DNA from: Ahaetulla prasina
Taxonomy: Eukaryota; Chordata; Lepidosauria; Squamata; Colubridae
Length of the DNA stretch: 64,000 bases
Direction of reading: 5' to 3'
NCBI RefSeq assembly: GCF_028640845.1
Contig: NC_080539.1
Coordinates: 190,349,436-190,413,435, forward strand
The notes under the pieces were generated by a model, which worked only from the letters and a program-made list of their open reading frames with translations, was not told the origin of the DNA and did not search any database. A program made the position numbers and the translations under genes. Below are positions 22,021-33,157 of the stretch, in pieces (within the stretch, counting starts at the first letter, position 1; each line of letters begins with the position of its first letter).

Positions 22021-24981
22021 TTAAGCCAGGCCCGCGCAAGTAAATAAATGCGTTTTCAATTCGCGGCGAAAGGTCCAAAGGTCAGATATTTGGCGTAAAC
22101 CAGGGGGAAGTTCGTTCCAGAGGGTAGGAGCCCCCAATGAAAAGGATCTTCCCCTGGGGGCCGCCAGCCGACATTGTTTGGCGGACGGCACCCTGAGAAG
22201 CCCCTCTCTGTGTGAGCGTACGGGTCGGTGGGAGGCATGAGGTAAAAGTAGGCGGTCCCGTAAGTACCCAGGCCCTAAGCCATGGAGCGCTTTAAAGGTA
22301 GTAACCAGAACCTTAAAGTGCACCTGAAAGACCACAGGCAGCCAGTGCAGTCTGCGCAGGAGTGGTGTTACATGGGAGCTACATGGAGCTCCCTCTATCA
22401 CCTGTGCAGCTGCATTCTGGACTAACTGAAGCCTCCGGGTGCACTTCAAGGGGAGCCCCATGTAGAGAGCATTGCAATAATCCAAGCGAGAGGTGACAAG
22501 AGCATGAGTGACTGTGCACAAGGCATCCCGATCAAGGAAGGGGCGCAACTGGCAAATCAGACGAACCTGGTGAAAAGCCCTCCTGGAGACGGCCGTCAAG
22601 TGATCTTCAAACGACAGCCGTTCATCCAGGAGAACACCCAAGTTGCGCACCCTTTCCTTTGGGGCCAATAACTTGCCTCCAACAGTCAGCTGTGGCTGCA
22701 GCTGACTGAATCGGGGTGCCGGCATCCACAGCCACTCCGTCTTGGAGGGATTGAGCTTGAGCCTGTTCCTCCCCATCCAGACCCGTACGGCTTCCAAACA
22801 CTGGGACAGCACTTCAACAGCTTCGTTGGGGTGGCCCGGGGTGGAGAAGTACAGCTGAGTGTCATCAGCATACAGCTGGTATCTCACCCCAAAGCCACTG
22901 ATGATCTCACCCAGCGGCTTCATATAGATGTTGAACAGGAGGGGCGAGAGAATCGACCCCTGAGGCACCCCACAAGTGAGGCGCCTCGCAGCCGACCTCT
23001 GCCCCCCTGTCAACACTGTCTGCGACCGGTCAGAGAGATAGGAGGAGAACCACCGATAAACGGTGCCTCCCACTCCCAATCCCCCCAACCGGCGCAGCAA
23101 GATACCATGGTCGATGGTATCAAAAGCCGCTGAGAGATCTAACAGGACCAGGGCAGAGGAATAACCCCTGTCCCTGGCCCTCCAGAGATCATCCACCAAC
23201 GCGATCAAAGCTGTCTCCGTGCTGTATCCGGGTCGGAAGCCGGACTGGAACGGGTCTAGATAGACAGCTTCATCCAGGTATTGGGGTAGCTGCCGCACCA
23301 CAGCACTCTCTACAACCTTCGCAACAAAGCGAAGGTTGGAGACCGGACGATAATTACCCAAAACAGCTGGGTCCAGGGAAGGCTTCTTGAGGAGGGGTCT
23401 CACCACCGCCTCTTTCAAGGCGGCAGGGAAAACCCCTTCCAACAAAGAAGCGTTGATAATCCCCTGGAGCCAGCCTCGTGTCACCTCCTGTTTGGCCAGC
23501 ACCAACCAGGAAGGGCACGGGTCCAGTAAACATGTAGTGGCGTGGAGCCTCCCCAACAACCTGTCCATGTCCTCGGGAGTCACAAGATCAAACTCATCCC
23601 AAACAATCTCGACAAGACGTGACTCCGCCCTCTCACTTGGATCATCCCAATTTCGATCCAGACCATCCCGGAGCTGAGCGATTTTATCGTATAGATAACC
23701 ACTAAACTCCTCAGCACGTCCCTGCAAAGGGTCATCCCACACCTCCTGATGAAGGAGAGAGCGGGTCACCCGAAACAGGGCGGCCGGGTGGTTATCTGCT
23801 GATGCAATGAGGGTGGAGGCATGAGAACGCTTCGCCTCCCTCATTGCCACTAGGTAGGTCTTAGAATAAGACCTAACTAGTGTCCGATCAGCTTCGGAAC
23901 GACTGGACCTCCAGGTACTCTCTAGGCGTCTTCTCCGGCGTTTCATCTCCCTCAGCCCCTCGGAGAACCAAGGGGCCGGCTGAGATCTGCGCTGGGTCAG
24001 AGGCCGCAAAGGCACGACACGGTCCAAAGCTCCAGCCGCGGCCTGTTCCCAGGCCACAACTAGTTCTTCAGCCGTGCCGTGGGCCAGATCCTCAGGAAAT
24101 GGCCCAAGCTCTGTCAGGAACCTCTCAGGGTCCATCAGGTGCCTGGGACGGAACCAACGTATTGGTTCTGTCTCCCTGTGATGGTGGGTGGCAGTTCGAA
24201 AGTCCAGGCGAAGGAGAAAATGATCTGACCATGACACCGGTTCTGTTGCTAAATCATCTAATTCCAGATCATTTAGCCACTGTCCAGAGATATAAATTAG
24301 ATCCAGCGTGCCTCCTCCCATGTGCATAGGGCCATCATTTACTCGAATCAGGTCCAAGGCTGTCATGGAAGCCTGGAACTCCTGAGCTGCAGTCGATGAC
24401 AAGCCGGTCGATGGCAAGTTGAAATCCCCCATGACTATAAGTCTGGGGGTCTCAACCGCAACCCCGGCAAGTACCTCCAACAACTCGGGTAGAGCTGTGG
24501 TCATGCAGCAAGGAGCCAGGTACGTGATCAACAAACCCAACTGATTGCTATGGCCCCACCTCACAAAGAGGGATTCACAACCGGCAATCTGAGGAACAGT
24601 GGCCTCCCTCGGCTCTAGATCTTCCCTAATAACAACTGCCACCCCCCCACCCCTACCTTGGGCCCTCGGTTGATGAAATGCTCGGAAACCCGGAGGACAT
24701 AGCTCAACAAGGGGGACCCCCCCCTCTGGGCCCAACCAGGTCTCTGTAATGCCCATGAGGTCCGCGGACTCCCCCTGAATAAGATCACAAATCAGGGGAG
24801 CTTTATTAACCATGGACCGAGCATTACATAACATCAACCGAAGACCCAAGCTCTGAGGATCATGGCCGCCCGAGGAACGGGTAGGGACTGAGGGGCCGGA
24901 GCACGTGATCGCTTTCAAACAGCGAGCATGTTCTCCCAACACTCGATGCGCCCCCCCCTCTGCCATATCTGCCTCTCCCAC
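22021..24981 (-). CDS. L2-like LINE endonuclease-reverse transcriptase, nearly intact
   Basis: A 986-codon frame. Domains in order: APE endonuclease at about residues 45-280 ([28 protein letters not shown]), a basic linker ([20 protein letters not shown]), RT at about 500-800 ([48 protein letters not shown]), and a C-terminal region ending HLFTCAGLA. All catalytic motifs are present. Compared with the copy at 6045-8124 there is one extra G in a G run at about 24892-24895. This shifts the usual N-terminal leader (MTGGGG...) out of frame, so residues before [10 protein letters not shown] come from the wrong frame. The protein would nick DNA and prime reverse transcription of its own RNA. Whether it is expressed is unknown. 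Confidence 0.9.
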   Translation of the reverse strand: MGEADMAEGGAHRVLGEHARCLKAITCSGPSVPTRSSGGHDPQSLGLRLMLCNARSMVNKAPLICDLIQGESADLMGITETWLGPEGGVPLVELCPPGFRAFHQPRAQGRGGGVAVVIREDLEPREATVPQIAGCESLFVRWGHSNQLGLLITYLAPCCMTTALPELLEVLAGVAVETPRLIVMGDFNLPSTGLSSTAAQEFQASMTALDLIRVNDGPMHMGGGTLDLIYISGQWLNDLELDDLATEPVSWSDHFLLRLDFRTATHHHRETEPIRWFRPRHLMDPERFLTELGPFPEDLAHGTAEELVVAWEQAAAGALDRVVPLRPLTQRRSQPAPWFSEGLREMKRRRRRLESTWRSSRSEADRTLVRSYSKTYLVAMREAKRSHASTLIASADNHPAALFRVTRSLLHQEVWDDPLQGRAEEFSGYLYDKIAQLRDGLDRNWDDPSERAESRLVEIVWDEFDLVTPEDMDRLLGRLHATTCLLDPCPSWLVLAKQEVTRGWLQGIINASLLEGVFPAALKEAVVRPLLKKPSLDPAVLGNYRPVSNLRFVAKVVESAVVRQLPQYLDEAVYLDPFQSGFRPGYSTETALIALVDDLWRARDRGYSSALVLLDLSAAFDTIDHGILLRRLGGLGVGGTVYRWFSSYLSDRSQTVLTGGQRSAARRLTCGVPQGSILSPLLFNIYMKPLGEIISGFGVRYQLYADDTQLYFSTPGHPNEAVEVLSQCLEAVRVWMGRNRLKLNPSKTEWLWMPAPRFSQLQPQLTVGGKLLAPKERVRNLGVLLDERLSFEDHLTAVSRRAFHQVRLICQLRPFLDRDALCTVTHALVTSRLDYCNALYMGLPLKCTRRLQLVQNAAAQVIEGAPCSSHVTPLLRRLHWLPVVFQVHFKVLVTTFKALHGLGPGYLRDRLLLPHASHRPVRSHREGLLRVPSAKQCRLAAPRGRSFSLGAPTLWNELPPGLRQISDLWTFRRELKTHLFTCAGLA

Positions 24982-25785
24982 TTACCGTACAGATTGAACG
25001 ACCCTCTAATCCTGGAACAAACCCCTCCCCCTCTGCCTTCAGACCAGATGCCATAGTGCCGCGAACTAGCACAGGGACTGGATCCCTCCCCAACGTTTTT
25101 CCCCCCCCACCCGTCATATCCCTCCCCCCCCTTAAAAAACCCTTATTAGACTTCCTGTTTGGCACCGTAGGTGATGGCGGTGATCTTTACGATCACCAAC
25201 CTCTGGATTATGTGGAATCGCTAGGACAGCTTAAATCTGCTGCCCAGCGGTTCGAAAAACCCTCTCTTCGGGAGAAGAAGAGATGGTGAGCTGAGGGCAG
25301 AGGTAGAATTTCCCTAAAGCCCCTGAGAAAAAAGGGGTTTGAAGGGTTAAGTTCCCTCCAGCAACCCGAAGTGCTCCAGATCCGAGGATTTTTCTGCTTT
25401 GGCGGAACTAATCACCACGACCAAACGGCGAGATTTATTTTGGACAATAAAGGATTATACCGGACAGAACGAAAGTGGGAGAACTTTATGCAAGTAGCCA
25501 AGCCAATTCCCCGTTACTTTGTAACAAGCTTGAAAACAGCAAGAAAATGGAGGCGAATTGTTAACAAGCTAACGAGTGGAAAGCTAAAGTGATACTTTTA
25601 GCGTTTGCCGTCTGCTGCTGGTAAATTGCATGTTATTTGCTACTTTAACTCTTTAACTCTTTGCTGCCTGCTGATAGAATCTAGGGGAGATTTTTAAATA
25701 TTGCTTTAAAAGACTGTGTTTCTCAGAGGTTAAGAAGATTTAAAGTGAATATTAAGTTGGAAATAAATAAATAATTTTATAGAAG

Positions 25786-26955
25786 ATGGCAGCCAAACAA
25801 TTAAAGTCTACTGTAACAAAGGGCTCTGGAATTTCATCAGCTGGTCCCTCTCCAGCTCATACAGCAGAGACTAGAACATTGAATTTAGAGGCGGTACAAG
25901 AGAACTTAAAAGACTTTATGCAAGAAAAATTTAAAGTAATAACTGATGAGATGTCTGAAATAAAAGAGCAGATATTAGAAATGCAAGTGGGAAATAAAGA
26001 AGTTAAGGAAGGATTTGTAATTGCAGTACAAAGTTTGGCAACAAATGTGATTTTATTAGAAGAGGAAGTTGAAGAAATTAAACAACATAATTCAAAATTA
26101 GAAAATAAAATGGATGAATTTCAAAGTAAAATGGAAAAAACAGATGATGAAATAATTTTGATACAATATAGAAATATGGAATTTGCTCTAAGAATCCGGG
26201 GCTTGAATGAAAATAAAGAAGAAAATTTAAGGGAATTTTTTTCTGAAGTATTTGCTGAGATATTAGCAGCTCGTCCAGCAGATGTGGCTTATCAAATTGA
26301 TAAAATATATCGTGTGAATTCTTGGATAGCAAGGCAAAAAAAGTTGCCAAGGGATGTTGTTATTTATTTTACAAATAGAACAGTGAGAAATCAGATTTTG
26401 AAAGCCTCATATAAAGGGGAGAAGATTCAGGTTGCTGGTCAAGATATTTTAATATTAAAGGAAATTCCACCAAAAATGTTAAGGGCTAGGAAGGAATTTG
26501 CCTTCCTGGTGAATGAACTTAAAAAACGTCAGATTGAATATAGATGGGATATCCCAACTGGTATAATAGTATATTATGCAGGGAAAGTACATCGTCTCAA
26601 TACAGTTGGAAAAGCAAGAGAATTTTATGTTGAGGCATTAAAAGTTGGAAGTCTTCCCCCATTGGAAGCTAGAAGAAGGGAGGCTGAAGTGAAGGAAAGA
26701 GAAGTGAAGCAGGTACAAGAACAGATTGTGATGGAAGAAGATTTATTACAAGTGTTGGAAATACCTACGACGGGTTCAGATTCAAAAGAACAAAGGCTGA
26801 CAAGAGCTGCTGCTAAACGCAAGGAACAAGAGATGAAGGCACAACAACAACTGGCAACTACTACAACGGAAACAGTGGGAGGAGCAAGGCCTAAAGCAAA
26901 ATGTGATCTGCGGCTAGTGTTCCAAAAGTTTCCTTTGGCCGATAATGGCAATTAA
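25786..26955 (+). CDS. L1 ORF1 protein, intact
   Basis: 389 codons, uninterrupted. The N-terminal low-complexity region is followed by a long coiled coil at about residues 35-125 (LKDFMQEKFKVITDEMSEIK, EEVEEIKQHNSKLENKMDEF). An RRM-like domain follows (ALRIRGLNENKEENLREFF) and then the C-terminal domain (IDKIYRVNSWIARQKKLP, VVIYFTNRTVRNQIL, LKEIPPKMLRARKEFAFLV). This is the canonical transposase_22 layout. It binds L1 RNA as a trimer and acts as nucleic-acid chaperone. The start follows a purine-rich stretch; ORF2 begins 11 nt before its stop. The glutamine/lysine tail is longer than in mammals. It looks translatable, unlike the ORF1 copy at 12.3-13.7 kb. Confidence 0.93.
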   Translation: MAAKQLKSTVTKGSGISSAGPSPAHTAETRTLNLEAVQENLKDFMQEKFKVITDEMSEIKEQILEMQVGNKEVKEGFVIAVQSLATNVILLEEEVEEIKQHNSKLENKMDEFQSKMEKTDDEIILIQYRNMEFALRIRGLNENKEENLREFFSEVFAEILAARPADVAYQIDKIYRVNSWIARQKKLPRDVVIYFTNRTVRNQILKASYKGEKIQVAGQDILILKEIPPKMLRARKEFAFLVNELKKRQIEYRWDIPTGIIVYYAGKVHRLNTVGKAREFYVEALKVGSLPPLEARRREAEVKEREVKQVQEQIVMEEDLLQVLEIPTTGSDSKEQRLTRAAAKRKEQEMKAQQQLATTTTETVGGARPKAKCDLRLVFQKFPLADNGN

Positions 26956-27960
26956 ACTATTATCTTGGAATGTTAATGGTTTGAATTCACCGCAGAAGAG
27001 AAGGAAAGTATTTCATTATTTGAAACAATTTAAAAATGACATTACCTGTTTACAAGAAACACATATTAGATCTTTAGACCAGAAATATTTGATAAACTCA
27101 AAACTGGGAGTACATTTTGTTGCCTCCTCTTTGGAAAAAAACAACGGTTTAGTTATATATATAAAGAAGGATATATCAGCAAAATTAATTGAGGTGGATA
27201 AGCAAGGAAGATACATTGCTATTGAACTTTTGTTGGAGGGAAAGAAGACATTATTAATAGGAGTTTATGCTCCGAATCAACAACAAGAAAATTTTTTCAA
27301 GTTTTTACATAAAAGAATAGTATTTTGGGATTATAAATCATATATATTAATGGGTGATTGGAATGGTGTGTTGGATACTCAAAAAGACAAAAAAAGTTTA
27401 AGGAAAATGTCAAGCCGGGCGAAATTACCAAAGGCTTTTTTTGAAATGATGGAGGACTTGGAATTAAGAGATATTTGGAGAGAACATAATACAGAAGAGA
27501 GGGATTTTACCTTCTTTTCTGACAGGCATCAATCATTTTCGAGGATTGATTTTATTTTGATTTCTAATGATTTGTACTCTAGAGTGAAAAAGACTAAGAT
27601 TTGTTCAAGAACTCTATCTGATCATAGTCCAGTTTGGATTGAATTTGATCGGGAAAAGGAGGCTAGGAGATCATGGAGGTTGAATGAGAATTTGTTTAAA
27701 TATGAACAAAATGTAAATGAATGTAAAAAGCAAATGAAAGAATTTTTTATTATGAATATGAAAAAAGAAACATCTATAGAGATGATTTGGGATGCTAGCA
27801 AGGCTTATATGAGAGGAAATCTTATACAAATGAATATTAAATATAAAAATAAATTGCAGAAAAAGAAAAAGGAATTGGAAGAGGAAATTAAAAAGAAAGA
27901 ACAGTTACTGATAAATAGCCCAGGAAATAGTAAAATAAAAGAATCAATAAATATATTAAG
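26945..27960 (+). pseudogene. L1 ORF2 endonuclease domain, truncated
   Basis: It starts MAIKLLSWNVNGLNSPQKRR and keeps the APE-type motifs (SWNVNG, QETHI, YAPN, MGDWNGVLD, RIDFILIS, SDHSPVW). The coding then runs to about KIKESINILRGQ. At about 27961 the sequence changes to an inverted ORF2 piece, so the RT, catalytic FADD and most of the C terminus are missing. The frame is open until the break, so the loss is structural rather than gradual decay. Confidence 0.9.
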
Positions 27961-28082
27961 AGGTCAGTTTATAATTTTTCCCTTCTTCCCCCATCTTTTC
28001 TCTGGATTTTAATTGTAATTCCCCCTTTTCCATACAAAGAAGTTCTTTATAGGTAACTACCTCCATCTTTTGATATATATTT
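27961..28082 (-). pseudogene. Inverted L1 ORF2 C-terminal piece
   Basis: The minus strand reads MEVVTYKELLCMEKGELQLK...GKNYKL, a typical segment of L1 ORF2 shortly before its C-terminal YIQNKYQI block. That block appears in forward orientation at 28593. So the neighbouring parts of one ORF2 are separated and oppositely oriented. Confidence 0.7.
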
Positions 28083-28592
28083 AGATCCTTCCCTGGACCC
28101 GGCTGCTTTAGGTAATTATCGTCCGGTCTCCAACCTTCGCTTCGCGGCGAAGGTTGTAGAGAGTATGGTGGCATATCAGTTTCCCTTACACCTGGAGGAA
28201 ACTGTCTATCTAGACCCGTTCCAGTCCGGTTTCCGGCCCGGTTACAGCACTGAGACGGCTTTGGTCGCATTGGTGGATGATCTCTGGAGGGCCAGGGATA
28301 GGGGTTGTTCCTCTGCCCTGGTCCTATTAGACCTCTCAGCGGCTTTTGATACCATCGACCATGGTATCCTGCTGCGCCGGTTGGGGGGATTGGGAGTGGG
28401 AGGCACCGTATATCGGTGGTTCTCCTCCTATCTCTCCGATCGGTCGCAGACGGTGTTGACAGGGGGGCAGAGGTCGGCTCCGAGGCGCCTCACTTGTGGG
28501 GTGCCGCAGGGGTCGATCCTCTCGCCCCTTCTGTTCAACATCTATATGAAGCCGCTGGGTGAGATCATCAGTGGCTTTGGGGTGAGATATGT
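28083..28592 (+). pseudogene. L2 RT fragment embedded in the L1
   Basis: Open plus-strand RT from about [17 protein letters not shown] through [12 protein letters not shown] and [10 protein letters not shown] to SGFGVRY. It lacks both L2 ends and has no 3' hairpin or tail, so it is not a normal L2 insertion. It sits exactly where L1 RT should be. Confidence 0.88.
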
Positions 28593-29216
28593 GGATTGAT
28601 TATATTCAAAATAAGTATCAGATAAAAAAATATCGAATAGCATATGAGTAAATTTAGGAAATATTTTGTATTAGATATATTTCTGAAGGCGAGGGGAATT
28701 GAGAGTGTGATTAAGTGTGGAGTGACTAGAGATTATAATTTAGGAATTATTTTGGATTATGATTGTTAGTTTTGATACCCTGCATTTTGTTCTGGGAAGT
28801 CGGGGTGGGGGGTAAGGAGAGGGAATTGGGGGTTTGAGGGTAGAGATGGAGTGATGGTTAATGTACAGGGATTATTGAAGATGTATAAATATAATTAATG
28901 TAGGGTCGGGTCTGTCCAGTTACCATTTTAGAACGGTGGGGAGGGAGAGAAGAGAGAGTAGGAGATAGGAAAGAGGAGAAGAGGAAGGAAGAGGGGTAGA
29001 AGAGGGAGAAGGAGTGTAGGGTGGAGGGAGGAGAGGATGTAGATAAGAGAAGGAGAGGAAGGTTTGGAAAGTAAAAGAAGGTAGAAGAGGGAAGAGTGTT
29101 AAAAAGGGGGGTGGTGACTGGGCAAGCCCGACTAATTGTATATAACTGTACATTGGATGAATTATTTGATATGATTGTAAAAATAAAACTTAAAAAACAA
29201 ACAAAAACAAACAAAC
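28593..29216 (+). repeat. L1 ORF2 C-terminal scrap and 3' UTR
   Basis: Starts with codons for DYIQNKYQIKKY, then a non-coding 3' UTR. A polypurine stretch of about 170 bp (28935-29108, GGGAGGGAGAGAAGAG-type) is typical of L1 3' UTRs. It ends in an A-rich tail near 29178-29216. Confidence 0.75.
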
Positions 29217-30062
29217 CCTTATTTAAAAATCTATTTAAAAATCCCCAAAAGTTCTTCTTGGACCTCTCTGGGTCCCAAGACCCTTCGTTAAGGTAGGCCC
29301 TCGATAGCTTGGAGGGCCATTCCTGTGAGGCGGGGGAACCTCGCAGTCGTAATAGCTCGGCAGACGAATATCTCATGGAAGAGTAACAGATAAAACGGCA
29401 GAAGAGTGTCCGTCCCTAACCGGCGTAGATGTTGCAATCGTTCCAATAGTTCACCAAGACCCGACATAAGATGGTAATCCATTTGGGCAAGTTCAAGCTC
29501 CCGTAGGACAACAGATCTCATAATAGTCCCCGGGTCAGTGCCGCACAGCATCGGGTCTTGAAATCATAGACCATCCATATTGTCTGCTTCACCCCTGTCC
29601 TCATCATAGTTGGAAAAGGCAGGCCGGGGTACCAACCCATAATCCGTTGAAATCCGTGGGACCAAAAAGACCAGCCCAAAGTCCAGAGGGTCCACAACAA
29701 CCAAGGGGTCCAGAGGTCCGGCCAAGTCCAGTGACCTCCCTCTCGGAAGCTGGAATGGTAATATTCCCTCGGTTATTCCCTCGGCTGCCAAGATGGAAAG
29801 GTCGGCTGCCAAGATGGAAAGGTCTCCCTTGGATTCCCAGCATAGCACCGTCACGGGACAGGGGCTCATGCAGCACGGTGGTCAGTTGGAACGACGCTAA
29901 TACCACCGGTGCCGTCCATGCCGCCACCACTAAAGCCGCCATTTATACCGCTGGGCCCAAGGCACCAGCGTGCCGCTGTTGACAATTCAAGGCCAGGCCG
30001 CCTATATGTCGCTGATGGAAAACGCAACCAGAAAAAGATGCCGCTGCTGGAGATTGCGGCAA
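29217..30062 (-). repeat. L2 5' UTR, antisense
   Basis: Similar to the antisense L2 leader at 8125-8690 (shared AAACCCTTATTTAAAAA start, GGGGGAACCTCGCAGTCGTA and TCGCTGATGGAAAA). It is longer, with extra GC-rich sequence and a short tandem duplication near 29785-29822 (GGCTGCCAAGATGGAAAGGT). Its small frames on both strands are not considered genes. Confidence 0.7.
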
Positions 30063-30291
30063 AGGCAAGCCATGGCCGAAAGTCAGCTGGTGGGGGGGGA
30101 TCGGCCAATATTCGGGCCCATGAGGATACCATCCCACACGTGACAGGGGAAGGGAAGGGCTGCCTCCTGTGCTGGCCATGCCCACACCTTGACTAGGGCT
30201 TATTTTTGGGGTAGGACTTATATTAGGCCCACCCCAAAAAATCAGGCTAGCACTTATTTTCAGGGTAGATAATATTTTCAGGGAAGCATGG
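30063..30291. repeat. DNA-element right end
   Basis: About 30190-30291 contains GGCTTATTTTTGGGGTAGG and CACTTATTTTCAGGG, matching the style of the left end at 15373. It is followed by TAGCA and the resumed Gypsy P integrase. 30063-30189 is GC-rich and unassigned. Confidence 0.55.
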
Positions 30292-30296
30292 TAGCA
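30292..30296. repeat. Right TAGCA target duplication
   Basis: Partner of 15368-15372. Gypsy P coding resumes immediately after it. Confidence 0.7.
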
Positions 30297-32095
30297 GCAC
30301 GGGTCACAAGATTGCAAGCGAAGGAGGACCACCCTGTGGACAACACCCTCACTGTAGCCTTTAAGCAGGCCCTAGAGCAAGACAAGTGGTTTCTTGAGCA
30401 CAAAAACACTTGCTCCATGCAAGATGGACTACCATGGGTGGGAGGAAAGCTCTTGTGTCCCAGCTAGCAAAAGACTAAAAACCATGCAGGCCTGCCATGA
30501 CTCCAAATTGGCAGGGCATTTTGTGTTTGTAAAAACTCTGCACCTCCTGAAATGACAATTTTGGTGGCCATCCCTTAAAAAGGACATTGAAAGTTACATT
30601 GCCAGCTGCCCGTCCTGCATGGTAGCAAAGCTTGGCAGGAAAAAATCCCCGGCTTTTTACAGCCAGTACCTGATCCTTCACCACACTGGTAATTTCTACG
30701 GATTTTATCGTAGAACTCCCAGAGAGCTCCGGAAACACAGTAATTTGCGTGGTGATGGACCTTTTTTCAAAACAGGTCCACTTTGTTCCATGCCATAAAA
30801 TCCCAGCAGCCAAAACTCTAGCAAAACTGTTCTTACTTCACATATATCCCTTATATGACGCTCCATCTGTATCAGATCAGGGGGCCCAGTTCACCTCCAA
30901 ATTCTGGAAAGCTTTTTGGACCCTTGGGGAACCAACCAGGCCTCAGTTCTACTCACCATCCTGAAACAAATGGGGTGATGGAACACATTAACTTGGTTCT
31001 GGAACAATACTTTTGATGCTTATTAACTACCAACAGAATGACTGGACTAACCTATTGCCATTTGAGAAGGTAGTATACAACAATTCAGTGCACACCAGCA
31101 TGGGTTTTTACATTCCAAGTAGCCACAGCCCAAGAATTTAACCCAATGACCGAACTACCCACTACTGAACCAACAATCCCCTTCCTAAAGGAGTGGATCA
31201 ATCAGCTAAAGACCACCTGGCCTGTGGTTCGCAAAGTCCTGGACCAGTGATGGCTAACCTTTTCCGGATTGAGTGCCCAAAACGCACATGCTTAAACTCC
31301 CAAAATGCAATATGCACATAGCCCCCGTGCATGCAACCGCCCCTTGTGTGCATGCTCCGCCACCATTCATACACACGCGGGCCCCCATGTGTGCCCCGCT
31401 GCCCCTCGCATGTGCACACAGCCCATGTATGTGCCCTGCCAACGCACATGCCGTGAGACCCAAAGATCAGCTGACCAGTGGGAGGCTTGCGTGCATGAGT
31501 GACATAACTGAACTGGGGTGATGGCTCGCATGCCTACAGAGAGGGTGCTGTGTGCCACCTTTGGCATGCGTGCCATAGGTTCGCCATCATGGCCCTAGAC
31601 GAAGCAAAAGCAGCCTACAAGGCTCAGGCAGACAAAGAGTGGAGCCTAAACCATTTAAAGTTGGAGATCGAATCTACCTTTCCACTCAGTTCTTTCAGCC
31701 CCACAACCCTCTAAAAAACTTGGATCAAAATTCTTAGGACCATTCCCCATCACCTGCATTATTAACCTGGTCACAGTGGAGCTGCAATTAACCAAGTCAT
31801 TGCAGCAAGTGAACCCAATCTTTCATTGCAGCCTATTAAAACCAGAAGTGACCTCTGTCTTACAACCCATGCCCCCCCCCACAGCCCATTATGGTAGAAG
31901 GGGAACAACACTTCAAGATTAAATAGATCCTTGATTCAAGATGACACCTGGGTCCACCCAGTATTTAGTGGCCTGGAAAGATCTACCCACATTACAAAAT
32001 GAGTGGATTCACAAAACACATTAGAGCCCGTAGATTAATCAAGCACTTCCACCAACTCTACCCTGATAAACCTAGCTAATTGTTCTTATTATTAT
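30297..32095 (+). pseudogene. Gypsy P integrase and chromodomain (plus strand)
   Basis: It resumes at AARVTRLQAKEDHP, the residues that follow the RNase H segment ending at 15367. Then DKWFLEHKNTCSMQDGLPW, zinc finger (GHFVFVKTLHLL, SCPSCMVA), core (VVMDLFSKQVHFVPCHKI, VSDQGAQFTSKFW) and chromodomain remnants (HFKIK, ILDSR, LYPDKP). Many frameshifts and stops. A hAT MITE interrupts it at 31245-31592. Confidence 0.87.
31245..31592. mobile_element. hAT MITE in Gypsy P
   Basis: The ends are CAGTGATGGCTAACC and GGTTCGCCATCATGG (imperfect inverted repeats). It is flanked by TCCTGGAC (31237-31244) and CCCTAGAC (31593-31600), an 8-bp duplication with two differences. The interior is GTGCATGC-rich. 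Open frames inside are spurious. Confidence 0.8.
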
Positions 32096-32147
32096 CCTTT
32101 ATTATTTTGTCTTCAGGTAGATGTCTCCTTTTCTTAGGGAGGGAGCA

Positions 32148-32650
32148 TGTTAGGTCCCATAGATATCTATCGGGACCTTGCCATTCTGTTGGGAGTAGGG
32201 GGTATTTGGGTTACACTTGCATGGGATTTTTGTTTGTTCCTTTTCTCTGATTTGATGTACATTTGGAATGTTGGGAGGGAGGAAAGAATGTGTCAATTTC
32301 CAAAATGGTGTTGTCCAAAGCCAGGTGTTCCTGTGCTGTTTCATAGTTGCCACATGGTTGGGGAAGGCCCCAGTATGAAGGGGGATGGTGGAGGTAGTTC
32401 GAAATGGGTGAGTGATGCCCTACATAGCTGGATGTAACAGTGACTGGACCCAGCAGCTGCTGAGAACAGATGAAGGGAGAAGCAATGGAGAAGCCCTACA
32501 TACCCAAGAACACCTGGAGGGGACAGGGACAAGCCTTCTTATGCTGCTGGTCTGGTACAGCCAGCTTCATTTTACTACGTACTGATGCTCTGCACTCAAT
32601 AAGTGTGCTAATTCATCGGGGTGCATCGCTCAGAACTCTGAAGTGATCCC
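32148..32650 (+). repeat. 3' LTR of Gypsy P
   Basis: It follows a polypurine tract TTAGGGAGGGAGCA and starts TGTTAGGTCCC, a different LTR family from Gypsy Q. AATAAG near 32600 may be the poly(A) signal. The outer border is approximate. Confidence 0.6.
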
Positions 32651-33157
32651 AGTTTGCTTAAGACCATATTCACATCACCCAATTGCATCACTCAACATTC
32701 ACCTTACAATCTTGTTTACTCAATCTTTTGGTACTAGTGCAGAGAAAGACCACCCAGTTTGTCTTTAGTCACTTTGAACCTGTCAAGTTCTCCTGTTTTC
32801 CTCAGTATGGCTTAGTTGCCCTTCTGGCTTCAAAACAATGGTCCATATGTATGATGGAGAGAGGATAATCTTACTGCACAATCCACAGTCCATTCAGAAA
32901 CAGGAACTATAGTCATAGCCACTCAAGTGGGAGATCCCAATAGCTCTAATGAAAGTGGCTGCATTCAAATGCTGGTCCAGAGCTGGAATCACAAAGTTCA
33001 TTAAGAACGCAAAATTAATGTTTAAAGGGGCTTGCAAAACCACACAGAACCACATTCAAACAATTCTTTCACAGAACTTTGAGAAGTTTGGAAAACTGGC
33101 ATATTCTATTATTTCACGGATTCTGAGTTTTATAGGTCTCCAATGCCCTTTTAGTAC
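32651..33157. other. Unassigned intergenic sequence
   Basis: No recognised repeat, and no coding frame with a recognisable domain. Seen as ordinary sequence downstream of UBE2F. Confidence 0.3.

Larger units (their letters stand above)
21786..25148 (-). mobile_element. Near full-length L2-like LINE
   Basis: On minus it runs from a leader near 25148 to the 3' UTR (22020-21854), the UUCG hairpin (21825-21853) and a terminal (AAT)n run at 21788-21812. It carries the longest open frame in the window. A plus-strand L1 starts immediately to its right. It is the best-preserved LINE here and probably the youngest L2 copy. Confidence 0.9.
25149..29216 (+). mobile_element. L1 LINE with chimeric, rearranged ORF2
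   Basis: Plus-strand L1: leader 25149-25785, intact ORF1, ORF2 endonuclease, then a disrupted middle (27961-28592), then the ORF2 C-terminal scrap, a G/A-rich 3' UTR and a short A-rich tail (ACAAACAAAAACAAACAAA). ORF1 and ORF2 overlap by 11 nt. It lies between an L2 (minus) and an antisense L2 leader. Confidence 0.85.

Noticed and set aside
29564..30332. Cluster of 100-130 codon frames on both strands
   Set aside because: GC-rich antisense L2 leader and DNA-element end. No homology between frames and any protein I know.
31273..31521. His/Cys-rich frames
   Set aside because: Inside a hAT MITE with GTGCATGC-type repeats; spurious.
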